Numbered from the stretch's first letter, positions 1-6,730 are shown. The stretch is DNA of 9,133 nucleotides from Betaproteobacteria bacterium (GCA_028292065.1 JAQGNC010000519.1:1-9133); one strand, 5' to 3'. Translations and numbers: made by a program. The notes: generated from the sequence alone by a model not told the origin.

Positions 1-71
1 AACGTCGCGTGCAACGACTGGGGCACTCGCTCCGGGCGGCGCAGACCGCGTCACGACCGGTGTAAACCTCA
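1..71 (+). other. Window edge; possible tail of an upstream gene
   Basis: These bases hold no start codon with a ribosome site. Two + frames close just before or over the first receptor gene: TAA at 63-65 after about 20 open codons, and TGA at 73-75, which would overlap the ATG at 72 as ATGA. Either could be the last codons of an upstream gene in the same operon, but the piece is too short to tell which frame is coding or what the product would be. No clear promoter or Shine-Dalgarno sequence is seen here. Confidence 0.2.
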
Positions 72-1037
72 ATGACTACGCGACGATTCCAAGCGCTGTG
101 TCTTGTCGCTGCCGCTTCGGTCAGCGCGGCAGCGGGCGCGCAAACCTGGCCCGCCAAGCCGGTACGCCTGGTCGTGCCGTATACGCCCGGCGCGAGCAAC
201 GACACACTCTCACGGGCGACCGCTCAGAGCATGGCGCCCCTCCTCGGGCAGTCGATCGTGATCGACAACCGCCCCGGCGCCGGCGGGATGATCGGCGCCG
301 AAAACGTCGCGCGCGCCGAGCCCGACGGCTATTCGATCCTGAACGTGCAGGCGTCCTTCGCGACGAACGTCGCGATCCGCGCGAAGATGCCGTACGACGT
401 GTTCAAGGATTTCGCCTATATCGGCATGATGACCCGGAGCCCGATGATCGTCGTGGTGCATCCGTCGCTGCCGGTCAAAAGCATGAAGGAGCTCGTCGCG
501 CTTGCGAAAAAACGCCCGGGCGAGCTCAACTACGGCTACTCCGGGACCGGCGGCAGCAATCACCTCGCGACCGAGCTCTTTGCAAAAGCTGCCGGCGTCA
601 GAATCGTGCACGTGCCTTACAAGAGCATGGGCCCGGCGATGGTCGATCTCATGGGTGGCAATGTGCAGCTCGTCATCACGAGCCTGCCTTCCGCGCTGGT
701 GCAGGTGAAAGCAGGCCGCATGAAGGCGCTCGGCATGGCGGGCGCGCAACGTTCGAGCTTCGCGCCCGAGATTCCGACGGTCACCGAAGGGGGAGTGCCG
801 TATGTAGCGGAGCTGTGGTGGGGGCTCGCCGCGCCGGGCAAAACGCCGCCCGAGATCGTCAATCGTCTCTCCGACGCGCTGCGCAAGGCGATGCAGACCC
901 CGCAGCTGAAAGAACACTACGCGCGCGAAGGCGGCGAGCCGCTCCCGATGACGCCGCCGGAATTCACCCAGTACGTTTTCGCCGAGGTGAACCGCTGGAG
1001 ACAGGTGGTCAAGGACACCGGATTACAACTCGAATGA
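72..1037 (+). CDS. Bug/TctC-family periplasmic solute-binding receptor (copy 1)
   Basis: A tripartite tricarboxylate transporter receptor (Bug family), 321 residues, the usual size. Residues 1-23 form a Sec signal peptide (MTTRR, a hydrophobic core, then AGA before QT). The mature protein starts with the family signature: KPVRLVVPYTPG at 29-40, DNRPGAGG at 65-72 and PDGYS at 84-88. Further conserved blocks are SGTGGSNHL at 157-165, HVPYKS at 180-185 and PTVTEGG at 235-241. Bug proteins are two-lobed periplasmic receptors that usually bind small carboxylates or amides. The ligand loop reads PGASND where relatives commonly have PGGSTD, so its ligand may differ from the other copies here. A CitE-like lyase gene starts 59 bases downstream, probably in the same transcript. 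No strong Shine-Dalgarno sequence precedes the ATG, but the signal peptide supports this start. The family is certain; the ligand is unknown. Confidence 0.93.
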   Translation: MTTRRFQALCLVAAASVSAAAGAQTWPAKPVRLVVPYTPGASNDTLSRATAQSMAPLLGQSIVIDNRPGAGGMIGAENVARAEPDGYSILNVQASFATNVAIRAKMPYDVFKDFAYIGMMTRSPMIVVVHPSLPVKSMKELVALAKKRPGELNYGYSGTGGSNHLATELFAKAAGVRIVHVPYKSMGPAMVDLMGGNVQLVITSLPSALVQVKAGRMKALGMAGAQRSSFAPEIPTVTEGGVPYVAELWWGLAAPGKTPPEIVNRLSDALRKAMQTPQLKEHYAREGGEPLPMTPPEFTQYVFAEVNRWRQVVKDTGLQLE

Positions 1038-1085
1038 TGAACGCTGCTGCCCTGCGCTTTGCGTTCGTCGTCTTGCATCAACCAC

Positions 1086-1090
1086 AGGAG
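1086..1090 (+). promoter_or_regulatory. Shine-Dalgarno site that fixes the CitE-like start
   Basis: AGGAG lies six bases before the ATG at 1097 but only three before the in-frame GTG at 1094. Normal spacing therefore favours ATG 1097 as the start of the aldolase/lyase gene. Confidence 0.7.
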
Positions 1091-1096
1091 TAAGTG

Positions 1097-2005
1097 ATGA
1101 AACCCGATCTCCCCGTCTGGCGCTCGCTGATGTATGTGCCGGTCAACGTCGAAAAATACGTTGATAAAGCGCATACCCGCGGCGCCGACGTCATTCAGCT
1201 CGATCTCGAAGACAGCGTGCCCCCGTCCGAGAAAGACCGCGCCCGCACGCTCGTCGAAGCCGCTGCCGCACGCGTCAAGCGCGGTGGCGCGGACGTCATC
1301 GTGCGCATCAACCGGCCGCTGTCGATGACGGTGCGCGATCTCGAGCATTCGGTCTGCCCCGACGTGAACGGGATTGCAGTGACCAAAGCCGACAGCGCGT
1401 CGCACGTGAAGCTGCTCGACGAGCTCGTCACCGAGCTCGAGATCAAGCGCGGCATGCCGGTCGGCCACACCAGGTTCATCACGATGATCGAAACGCCTGA
1501 CGCCTTCGGCCGCATCGACGAAATCCCGCGGGCGAGCGCACGCGTGGTGGCAATGAACATCGGCGGCGAGGATTTCGCGCTCGAGTGCGACAACCAGCCG
1601 GACGACGACGTGCTGCTGCACCCGAAGCAGCGCATGATCATCGCGGCGCGCGCAGCGGGCGTGATGCCGCTCGGCTTCATCGGAACGATCGCCGGTTTCG
1701 GCGACTGGGAGAAATTCAGGGAGATGGTGCGCCGCTCGCGCCGCTTCGGCTTCGACGGCGCGGGCTGTATCCATCCGGGGCAGGTCACCATCGTCAACGA
1801 GGAATACTCGCCCAAGCAGGACGAAGTCGTCTTCGCGAAGAAGATCATCGAACTGGACAAGGAAGCCGCCTCATCGGGACGCGCTTCCTTCGCCTTCGAA
1901 GGCAAGATGATCGACATCCCGATCATCGTGCGCGCCCAGAAGCTGCTCGCGCGTCACGAAGCGATCAAGGCGCGGGAAGCGAAGACGATCGCGGCGATGA
2001 AGTAA
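1097..2005 (+). CDS. HpcH/HpaI aldolase / citrate lyase beta-like (CitE-like) acyl-CoA lyase
   Basis: A 302-residue TIM-barrel protein of the CitE family, which cleaves or forms beta-hydroxyacyl-CoA thioesters (malyl-, methylmalyl- or citramalyl-CoA) in a Mg-dependent Claisen-type reaction in the cytoplasm. Visible landmarks are RSLMYVPVN at 9-17, the acidic DLEDS at 36-40, the Arg in VIVRIN (R70), the metal ligand Glu in MIET (E132), the metal ligand Asp in GGEDF (D159) and IHPGQV at 225-230. All expected active-site positions look intact. There is no signal peptide. It stands alone rather than with citrate lyase alpha and gamma subunits, so it is a free-standing lyase. With the hydratase and CoA-transferase further downstream, a citramalyl-CoA lyase (acetyl-CoA plus pyruvate) is an attractive reading. 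Malyl-CoA or another 3-hydroxyacyl-CoA lyase activity is equally possible from sequence. The start was moved from GTG 1094 to ATG 1097 on ribosome-site spacing. Confidence 0.88.
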   Translation: MKPDLPVWRSLMYVPVNVEKYVDKAHTRGADVIQLDLEDSVPPSEKDRARTLVEAAAARVKRGGADVIVRINRPLSMTVRDLEHSVCPDVNGIAVTKADSASHVKLLDELVTELEIKRGMPVGHTRFITMIETPDAFGRIDEIPRASARVVAMNIGGEDFALECDNQPDDDVLLHPKQRMIIAARAAGVMPLGFIGTIAGFGDWEKFREMVRRSRRFGFDGAGCIHPGQVTIVNEEYSPKQDEVVFAKKIIELDKEAASSGRASFAFEGKMIDIPIIVRAQKLLARHEAIKAREAKTIAAMK

Positions 2006-2043
2006 CGTTAGCGCGCAGCCGTTCTTGGTGATAGGGTTTGCAC

Positions 2044-2265
2044 ATGAAGCAGGAACTCATCGCTGAAATCCTCGCGCTTCCGGTCGCAGAGCGGATGCGC
2101 TTGATCGAAGCCATCTGGGACAGCATAGCCGCTGCTCCCGAGGCTTTGCCGCTCGCACAATGGCAAAAGGATGAGCTCGACCGCCGGCTCGCCGAATTCG
2201 AAGCCGATCCTGACTCGGGCGCATCGCTGGAAGAGGTCTTTGCACGAATCCGCCGGGTCTCATGA
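2044..2265 (+). CDS. RelB-like addiction-module antitoxin (Unstab_antitox/TIGR02574 type)
   Basis: A 73-residue acidic helical protein of the 'putative addiction module component' family. The family pattern is clear: an N-terminal segment LPVAERMRLIEAIWDSI (12-28), then LAQWQKDELDRRL (37-49) and a C-terminal LEEVFARIR (62-70). Members normally bind and neutralise a ParE/RelE-type toxin encoded just downstream with a few bases of overlap. Here the stop TGA overlaps ATG 2262 as ATGA, the usual antitoxin-toxin arrangement, but the following toxin reading frame is broken. A TTG at 2038 is in frame two codons upstream, but ATG 2044 fits the family's N-terminus better. The antitoxin frame itself is undamaged. 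With its toxin ruined it may be a remnant, or it may neutralise a related toxin elsewhere in the genome. Confidence 0.82.
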   Translation: MKQELIAEILALPVAERMRLIEAIWDSIAAAPEALPLAQWQKDELDRRLAEFEADPDSGASLEEVFARIRRVS

Positions 2266-2378
2266 CCCGGCGCTTTCCCTAGGTTGTTTTCTATCTCGCG
2301 GAACCTGCGCGCGTCGTAGTCGTTGCCGTGGTACACCAATCCAGAAGCCCGCGGACGTGGCCGCGTCGTCAAAGCTGA
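2262..2378 (+). pseudogene. Decayed ParE/RelE-family toxin with internal deletion and in-frame stop
   Basis: Translating from ATG 2262, which overlaps the antitoxin stop, gives MTRRFP, then TAG at 2280-2282, then in the same frame VVFYLAEPARVVVV, AVVHQSRSPRTW and PRRQS ending at TGA 2376-2378. The part after TAG is a recognisable C-terminus of ParE/RelE toxins (a VFY strand, a run of valines, then an H-Q-x-R-x-P-x-x-W ending). Intact family members are about 95-100 residues; only about 38 codons remain, so roughly 60 central residues are missing. Intact toxins often have an internal RRFPYVVFY-like strand, so the junction can be read as RRFP-(Tyr to stop)-VVFY, with TAC changed to TAG. The loss probably removed the segment between the start and that strand. 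This is read directly by translation; the deletion route is inference. No functional toxin can be made from this frame. Confidence 0.75.
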
Positions 2379-2419
2379 TGAACCGCCTCCCGCCTGGTCT
2401 GCGATTCGATCCTTGCACT

Positions 2420-2423
2420 GGAG
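2420..2423 (+). promoter_or_regulatory. Shine-Dalgarno site that fixes the copy-2 receptor start
   Basis: GGAG sits five bases before ATG 2429. The in-frame ATG at 2378 lacks such a site and would bury the signal peptide behind 17 extra residues, so 2429 is preferred. Confidence 0.65.
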
Positions 2424-2428
2424 AATTG

Positions 2429-3427
2429 ATGAGTACCTTCCGGCTCGGCACACGAAGCAGCGCGGCTCGTTCACTGACTGTCGCGATCGCGTTAGCTGGA
2501 GTCTGGGCGCCCGCGTCCGCCCAAAACACATATCCGACCAGACCCATCCGCATCATCGCCCAGTTCCAGCCCGGCACTTCGACCGACATCCTCGCGCGCG
2601 TGATCGCGCAGAAGTTCACCGAGGCATGGGGGCAGCAGGTGGTCGTCGACAATCGCCCGGGGGCGGGCGGGATCGTCGGGACCGAGATCGGCGCGCGCGC
2701 GGCGCCCGACGGCTATACGCTCACCATGGGTGTGTCGAGCGCGTTCGGCATCAATCCCACGCTGTATTCGAAGCTTCCCTACGACGCGCTTCGCGACTTC
2801 GCGCCGATCGGCAACATCGCGCTGACGCCGCAGACGCTCGTCACCAGCCCCGCATCGCCTTACCGCAGCGTGAAGGAACTCGTCGCCGCGGCGAAGGCTA
2901 AACCCGGCGCGATCAGTTTCGCGTCGCTCGGCAGCGGCTCGACGAGCCATCTCACGGCGGAGATGTTTCGGTCAGCCGCGGGTATCCAGCTCAACCACAT
3001 TCCGTACAAAGGCAGCCCCGCCGCGCACGGCGACGTCATGACTGGCCAGGTCGCGATCATGTTCGACGCGATTCCCGCGACGCTGCCGCACATCAAGTCC
3101 GGGCGGCTTCGCGGCTTGGGCATCGGCACGCAGACGCGCTCGCCGCTCCTGCCCGAGCTGCCGACGATCGCCGAAGCGGGTTACCCCGGCTTCGAAGCGG
3201 TCGGCTGGATCGGGCTCGTCGCGCCCGCGAAGACGCCGGTCGCGATACTCGACAAGCTCAACGCCGAGATCGTGCGCATCCTCAAGGAACCCGATGTGCG
3301 CGAGCGCCTCAACACGCTCGCGTTCACGCCGGTGCCGAGCACGCGCGCGGAGTTCGCCGCGTTCATGAAGTCCGAGATCGCCAAGTGGGGCAAGGCGGTC
3401 CGCGAATCCGGCGCGAAAGCGGAGTAA
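2429..3427 (+). CDS. Bug/TctC-family periplasmic solute-binding receptor (copy 2)
   Basis: A 332-residue receptor of the Bug family. The signal peptide covers residues 1-31 (basic start with RLGTRSSAAR, hydrophobic LTVAIALAGVWA, then ASA before QN). The mature part holds YPTRPIRIIAQFQPG at 35-49, DNRPGAGG at 74-81, PDGYT at 93-97, GSGSTSHL at 168-175, HIPYKG at 190-195 and LPTIAEAGYPGFE at 244-256. The ligand loop is unusual in reading AQFQPGTSTD rather than the common VPFPPGGSTD, which suggests a ligand differing from its neighbours. The frame is open upstream well into the antitoxin region, but the ribosome site and signal peptide place the start at 2429. The gene lies directly behind the decayed toxin remnant and ends 137 bases before the third receptor. 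No membrane subunit accompanies it. Family assignment is firm; the ligand is unknown. Confidence 0.92.
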   Translation: MSTFRLGTRSSAARSLTVAIALAGVWAPASAQNTYPTRPIRIIAQFQPGTSTDILARVIAQKFTEAWGQQVVVDNRPGAGGIVGTEIGARAAPDGYTLTMGVSSAFGINPTLYSKLPYDALRDFAPIGNIALTPQTLVTSPASPYRSVKELVAAAKAKPGAISFASLGSGSTSHLTAEMFRSAAGIQLNHIPYKGSPAAHGDVMTGQVAIMFDAIPATLPHIKSGRLRGLGIGTQTRSPLLPELPTIAEAGYPGFEAVGWIGLVAPAKTPVAILDKLNAEIVRILKEPDVRERLNTLAFTPVPSTRAEFAAFMKSEIAKWGKAVRESGAKAE

Positions 3428-3428
3428 C

Positions 3429-3457
3429 CGCGCGTCACCACCGCAGCGCCACGCGCG
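3429..3457 (+). repeat. Short GC-rich inverted repeat after receptor copy 2
   Basis: CGCGCGT (3429-3435) and ACGCGCG (3451-3457) are a perfect 7-bp inverted repeat with a 15-base loop, starting two bases after the receptor stop. No run of T follows, so it is not a standard intrinsic terminator. It may be chance in GC-rich DNA or a 3'-end stabilising hairpin. Confidence 0.25.
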
Positions 3458-3528
3458 ACGAAGTCTCCTCGTGCGCGTGCTTTTTCCACGGCAGCACGCG
3501 CTGTCCAGGTCTCCCGACCCCGCGCGTT

Positions 3529-3537
3529 TGCTACAAT
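3529..3537 (+). promoter_or_regulatory. Extended -10 promoter upstream of receptor copy 3
   Basis: TGCTACAAT is an extended -10 element (TG, one base, then TACAAT, one mismatch from TATAAT) in an otherwise very GC-rich spacer. A start near 3544 would give a leader of about 20 bases to ATG 3565. No good -35 hexamer stands at 16-18 bases, as is common for extended -10 promoters. It suggests that receptor copy 3 and the genes behind it start their own transcript. Confidence 0.5.
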
Positions 3538-3564
3538 TTCGCCCCTGCCGCTTTTCCACCGCTC

Positions 3565-4542
3565 ATGAATCCCGGATCGATCCCACGCGCTCTCGCGGCG
3601 CTGCTTTGCGTCTACACGACCGCCGCGCCCGCGCAGAACGCAGTCTCCACACGCGGCTATCCCTCGAAACCGGTGCGGCTGCTCGTGCCTGCGCCGCCGG
3701 GCGGCAGCACTGACCTTTTCGCGCGCGTCGTCGGCGCGAAGCTCGCGGCGCAGCTCGGGCAGCAGGTCGTCATCGACAACCGCGGCGGCGCCGGCGGCAT
3801 CGTCGCGACCGAGCTCCTCGCGCGCAGCGTCCCCGACGGGCATACGCTCGGGGTCATCTACACGCCGCATACGACGAACCCGAGCCTGACCAAGCTCCCT
3901 TACGATCCGCTCGACGACTTTCAGCCGATCTCGCTGATGACGGCGGCGCCGCTCGTGCTCGTGGTCAATCCGGCTATGCCGGTCAAGTCGGTGAAAGACC
4001 TGATCGCGCTGGCGAAAGCGAAACCGGTCGCGTACGGCTCGGCGGGCAACGGCAGCGGCGGCCATCTCTCGGGCGAGCTCCTCAAGCTGCTGACTGGAAT
4101 CCCCGCGACGCACGTTCCCTACAAGGGCGCCGGGCCGGCGGCGGTCGACGTGGTCGCGGGGCAGCTCCAGTTCCAGTTCGCGGCCCAGATCACGGTGAGC
4201 GGCTTCGTGAAGAGCGGCCGCTTGCGCGCCGTCGCGGTCAGCAGCGCCAAACGCGCGGCGACGCTGCCTGAGCTCCCCACGGTCGCCGAAGCGGGCGTGC
4301 CGGGATTCGAATTCACCAACTGGTTCGGCATCGTCGCGCCGGCACGGCTGCCGGCGCCGCTGATCCAGCGGGTGCACGCGGAGATCACCACGGCGCTGCG
4401 ATCAAACGAAGTCGCCGACAAGCTCGCCGCCGAAGGCGCTGAAGTCGTCGCGAGCACGCCGCAGCAGTTCCGCGACTTCATCCGCGGCGACATCGCCAAA
4501 TGGGCCAAAGTCGTCAAGGCCGCCGGAATGAAAATCGACTGA
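3565..4542 (+). CDS. Bug/TctC-family periplasmic solute-binding receptor (copy 3)
   Basis: A 325-residue Bug receptor. Residues 1-23 are a signal peptide (a short start with one Arg, hydrophobic ALAALLCVYTTA, then APA before QN). Family blocks are YPSKPVRLLVPAPPGGSTD at 32-50, DNRGGAGG at 71-78, PDGHT at 90-94, GNGSGGHL at 161-168, HVPYKG at 183-188 and LPTVAEAGVPGFE at 237-249. It differs from the other copies by Gly for Pro in DNR(P)GAGG and His for Tyr in PDG(Y)T. There is no Shine-Dalgarno sequence before the ATG; with a promoter just upstream the leader is only about 20 bases. The frame is open further upstream, back to 3385, but a start there would add 60 residues before the signal peptide. 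The dehydratase gene starts 13 bases after its stop, a spacing that implies co-transcription and a receptor-enzyme pair working on the same compound. Confidence 0.92.
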   Translation: MNPGSIPRALAALLCVYTTAAPAQNAVSTRGYPSKPVRLLVPAPPGGSTDLFARVVGAKLAAQLGQQVVIDNRGGAGGIVATELLARSVPDGHTLGVIYTPHTTNPSLTKLPYDPLDDFQPISLMTAAPLVLVVNPAMPVKSVKDLIALAKAKPVAYGSAGNGSGGHLSGELLKLLTGIPATHVPYKGAGPAAVDVVAGQLQFQFAAQITVSGFVKSGRLRAVAVSSAKRAATLPELPTVAEAGVPGFEFTNWFGIVAPARLPAPLIQRVHAEITTALRSNEVADKLAAEGAEVVASTPQQFRDFIRGDIAKWAKVVKAAGMKID

Positions 4543-4555
4543 CACACGGAATCCT

Positions 4556-5407
4556 ATGAGCCACGACCTGGAACAACTGAACAAATGGATAGGCAGCACC
4601 GAGAGCGACGTCGATTACGTGACGATTCCTTCGGTCCATCGCCTCGCCTCGACGCTCGACCGCGACGACCCGATGCCGAAATTCGGCGACCCGCTGCCGA
4701 TCGGCTGGCAGTCGATCCTGTTCCCGCGCGTGGTTCGCCACTCGCAGATCGGCGCCGACGGTCACCCGCAGCGCGGAGACTTCCTGCCGCCGGTGCCGCT
4801 GCCGCGCCGCATGTTCGCCGGCAAGCGCACGACGATCCACGCGCCGCTCCTGGTCGGCGATGAGGTGCGGCGAGAGTCGACGATACAGAGCGTCACGCCG
4901 AAGACCGGACGCAGCGGCCAGATGGTGTTCGTCACGGTGAAGACCGAGATGCACAGCCCGCGCGGCCTCGCGATCACCGAAGAGCAGGACATCGTGTACC
5001 GCGAAGAGCCCGACCCGAACGCGCCACCGCCCGCCCCGCAGAGAGCGCCCGGCAAAGCGGTGTGGCAGCGCGACGTGACGCCCGACCCGGTGCTGCTGTT
5101 CCGTTACTCCGCGCTCACGTTCAACGGGCACCGCATTCACTACGATCATCCGTACGTCACGAAGGAAGAGGGTTATCCCAATCTGGTGATGAACGGCGGT
5201 CTCACCACGCTCCTCGTGTACGAGCTCGCGCGGGCGAACGCCGCGACGCCGCTGCGCTACCTCGCCTCGCGCAACGTGCGGCCGCTCTTCGTCGATCGCA
5301 CGTTCAGCGTGTGCGCGGAGCCCGCGGAAGACGGCAAGAGCGCAAAGCTGTGGGTGGTCGACGACGAAGGGGCGCTCGCGCTCAGTGCGGATGCGGAGTT
5401 TGTTTGA
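4556..5407 (+). CDS. Double-hotdog FAS1-like / MaoC-type acyl-CoA hydratase (Htd2 or mesaconyl-CoA hydratase-like)
   Basis: A 283-residue cytoplasmic protein with two hotdog halves. The N-terminal half (about 45-150: PLPIGWQSILFP, RRMFAGKRTT, IVYREE) matches the FAS1-like dehydratase domain. After a Pro-rich linker (about 151-165) the second half carries the hydratase signature FRYSALTFNGHRIHYDHPY at 182-200 and VMNGGLTTLLVYELA at 211-225. Relatives hydrate enoyl-type thioesters: Htd2 acts on 3-hydroxyacyl chains, and mesaconyl-C4-CoA or itaconyl-CoA hydratases form citramalyl-CoA. His195 is the likely catalytic His. Asn190 stands where classical R-specific hydratases have Asp, and NGG replaces the usual HG; both appear typical of this subgroup. 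A GGA at 4548-4550 precedes the start. It follows receptor copy 3 by 13 bases and comes before a CoA-transferase, which fits a short pathway: activate, hydrate, cleave. The substrate is inferred only. Confidence 0.85.
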   Translation: MSHDLEQLNKWIGSTESDVDYVTIPSVHRLASTLDRDDPMPKFGDPLPIGWQSILFPRVVRHSQIGADGHPQRGDFLPPVPLPRRMFAGKRTTIHAPLLVGDEVRRESTIQSVTPKTGRSGQMVFVTVKTEMHSPRGLAITEEQDIVYREEPDPNAPPPAPQRAPGKAVWQRDVTPDPVLLFRYSALTFNGHRIHYDHPYVTKEEGYPNLVMNGGLTTLLVYELARANAATPLRYLASRNVRPLFVDRTFSVCAEPAEDGKSAKLWVVDDEGALALSADAEFV

Positions 5408-5425
5408 GGGTTGTCGCGGATCAAA

Positions 5426-5462
5426 CCGGGGTCAGACCCCGATGAAGCCGGGGTCTGACCCC
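5426..5462. repeat. Paired CCGGGGTC(A/T)GACCCC palindromic element
   Basis: CCGGGGTCAGACCCC (5426-5440) is followed after seven bases by CCGGGGTCTGACCCC (5448-5462). The 13-base cores at 5428-5440 and 5450-5462 are perfect reverse complements with a 9-base loop, giving a very stable 13-bp stem. Each core is also nearly palindromic by itself about its central base, so the pair is at once a direct and an inverted repeat. Such GGGGTCAGACCCC units resemble the dispersed REP/RAYT-type palindromes of proteobacteria (recollection, not a search). It fills the gap between hydratase and CoA-transferase and ends right at the latter's ribosome site (AAGGAG, 5463-5468), so it could affect read-through or translation. 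Confidence 0.8.
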
Positions 5463-5474
5463 AAGGAGTTGTAG

Positions 5475-6686
5475 ATGGCCGGTGGTCCTTTAGAAGGCGT
5501 TCGCATCGTCGACCTCACGTCTGTGGTCGTCGGTCCGCTCGCGACCCAAATCCTCGCCGATCACGGCGCCGAGGTGATCAAGGTGGAAAGCCCCGGCGGC
5601 GATCTCGGCCGCACGATCGGCGGGCTCGGCGTGACGCCGGGCATGGGGCCGAAGTTCCTGCACCTGAACCGCAACAAGCGCTCGATCGTTCTCGATCTCA
5701 AGAAGCCCGAAGGCTACCAAGCGCTCATGAAGCTGATCGAGCGCGCCGACGTGCTGGTGTGGAACGTGCGCCCGGATTCGATGGCGCGCATGAAGCTCTC
5801 GTACGACGACGTGCGCGCGGTGAACCCGAAGATCATCTACTGCGGCATGTTCGGTTTCGGCCAGGGCGGGCGCTACCGCAGGAAGCCCGCATACGACTCG
5901 ATCATCCAGGGCTCGGCAGGTGTCGCCGCGCTGAATCATCGGGCGCTCGGCGAGCCGCGCTTTCTGCCGATGGTGATCGCCGACAAGACGGTCGGGCTCA
6001 TCGCGGTGCAGATGATGCTGATGGCGCTGTTTTCGCGCGAGCGCACCGGCGAAGGCCAGGCTATCGAGATTCCGATGTTCGAGAACATGGCGGCTTTCGT
6101 GCTCTCGGAGCACATGTACATGAAGACTTTCGATCCGCCTCGCGGCCCGACCGGAGACCCGCGGCTGCTCGACCCGCAGGCGAAGCCACTCGCGACCAGG
6201 GACGGCTGGATCTGCATCTCGGCGAACACCAATGCACAGGCTTTCGCTTTCTTCGACGGCATCGGCAGGCCCGAGCTGAAAACCGATCCGCGTTTCGACA
6301 GCATCGCGGCACGCTTCAGGAACGTCGGCGAATATTTCCGCATCCGCGCCGAATCGCTCAAGGAGAAAACGACCGCGCAGTGGCTCGAGATCTTCGACGC
6401 GTGCGACGTCCCCGCGATGCCGTATCACACGCTCGATTCATTGATGGAAGACCCGCACCTGCAGGAAGTCGGGCTCTTCCAGAGAATCGAGCATCCGACC
6501 GAAGGCTCGATCGTCAACATGGATCTTCCGAACAAGCTCTCGCGCGGCGCGCGCAGCGACTTCAACCCGGCGCCGAAAATCGGCCAGCACAGCGTCGAGA
6601 TCCTGCGCGAGGTCGGCTATTCGGATAGCGACATCGATGCTTTCGTGGCGGGAAAGGTCACCGTCGACGGCCGTATCCAGAAGTAA
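5475..6686 (+). CDS. Class III (CaiB/BaiF family) acyl-CoA transferase
   Basis: A 403-residue family III CoA-transferase, the normal length for formyl-CoA transferase and CaiB relatives, which are interlocked dimers moving CoA between carboxylic acids via an aspartyl-CoA anhydride. Landmarks are the N-terminal PLEGVRIVDLTSVVVGP (5-21), ILADHGAEVIKVESPGGD (26-43), RNKRSIVLDLKKPEG (66-80), the YD pair in RKPAYDSIIQG (136-146) and VIADKTVG (167-174), where D170 matches the catalytic Asp near position 169 in formyl-CoA transferase. ERTGEGQAIEIPMFE (189-203) is also typical. AAGGAG (5463-5468) lies six bases before the ATG, the best ribosome site in the window. Placed just after the hydratase, it probably makes the CoA thioester that the hydratase uses. 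Itaconate, mesaconate or a related acid are candidates; substrate specificity is not readable here. Confidence 0.92.
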   Translation: MAGGPLEGVRIVDLTSVVVGPLATQILADHGAEVIKVESPGGDLGRTIGGLGVTPGMGPKFLHLNRNKRSIVLDLKKPEGYQALMKLIERADVLVWNVRPDSMARMKLSYDDVRAVNPKIIYCGMFGFGQGGRYRRKPAYDSIIQGSAGVAALNHRALGEPRFLPMVIADKTVGLIAVQMMLMALFSRERTGEGQAIEIPMFENMAAFVLSEHMYMKTFDPPRGPTGDPRLLDPQAKPLATRDGWICISANTNAQAFAFFDGIGRPELKTDPRFDSIAARFRNVGEYFRIRAESLKEKTTAQWLEIFDACDVPAMPYHTLDSLMEDPHLQEVGLFQRIEHPTEGSIVNMDLPNKLSRGARSDFNPAPKIGQHSVEILREVGYSDSDIDAFVAGKVTVDGRIQK

Positions 6687-6701
6687 CGTCATTTCGCACT
6701 C

Positions 6702-6730
6702 GTCCTCTCCGCCCGGCTGCGGGAGAGGAC
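6702..6730. repeat. Hairpin flanked by a 7-bp direct repeat
   Basis: GTCCTCTCC (6702-6710) and GGAGAGGAC (6722-6730) make a perfect 9-bp stem with an 11-base loop. TTCGCAC stands on both sides (6693-6699 and 6731-6737). The sequence resembles common dispersed CTCTCC/GGAGAG intergenic palindromes. The flanking repeat could be a target duplication from insertion, or chance. Confidence 0.5.

Noticed and set aside
98..1093. Long open + frame (331 codons) overlapping the first receptor gene
   Set aside because: It is Arg- and Ala-rich without any family motif and is a shifted shadow of the receptor gene, whose signal peptide and conserved blocks are clear.
1094..1096. GTG as start of the CitE-like gene
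   Set aside because: It is only three bases from AGGAG; the adjacent ATG at 1097 has normal spacing.
2378..2428. Upstream in-frame ATG (2378) as start of receptor copy 2
   Set aside because: It would place 17 polar residues ahead of the signal peptide and lacks a ribosome site, while ATG 2429 has GGAG at good spacing.
3181..4377. Long open frame on the - strand (398 codons)
   Set aside because: Its composition (Arg, Asp, His, Ala runs) is typical of antisense frames in GC-rich DNA, and it covers two well-supported receptor genes on the + strand.
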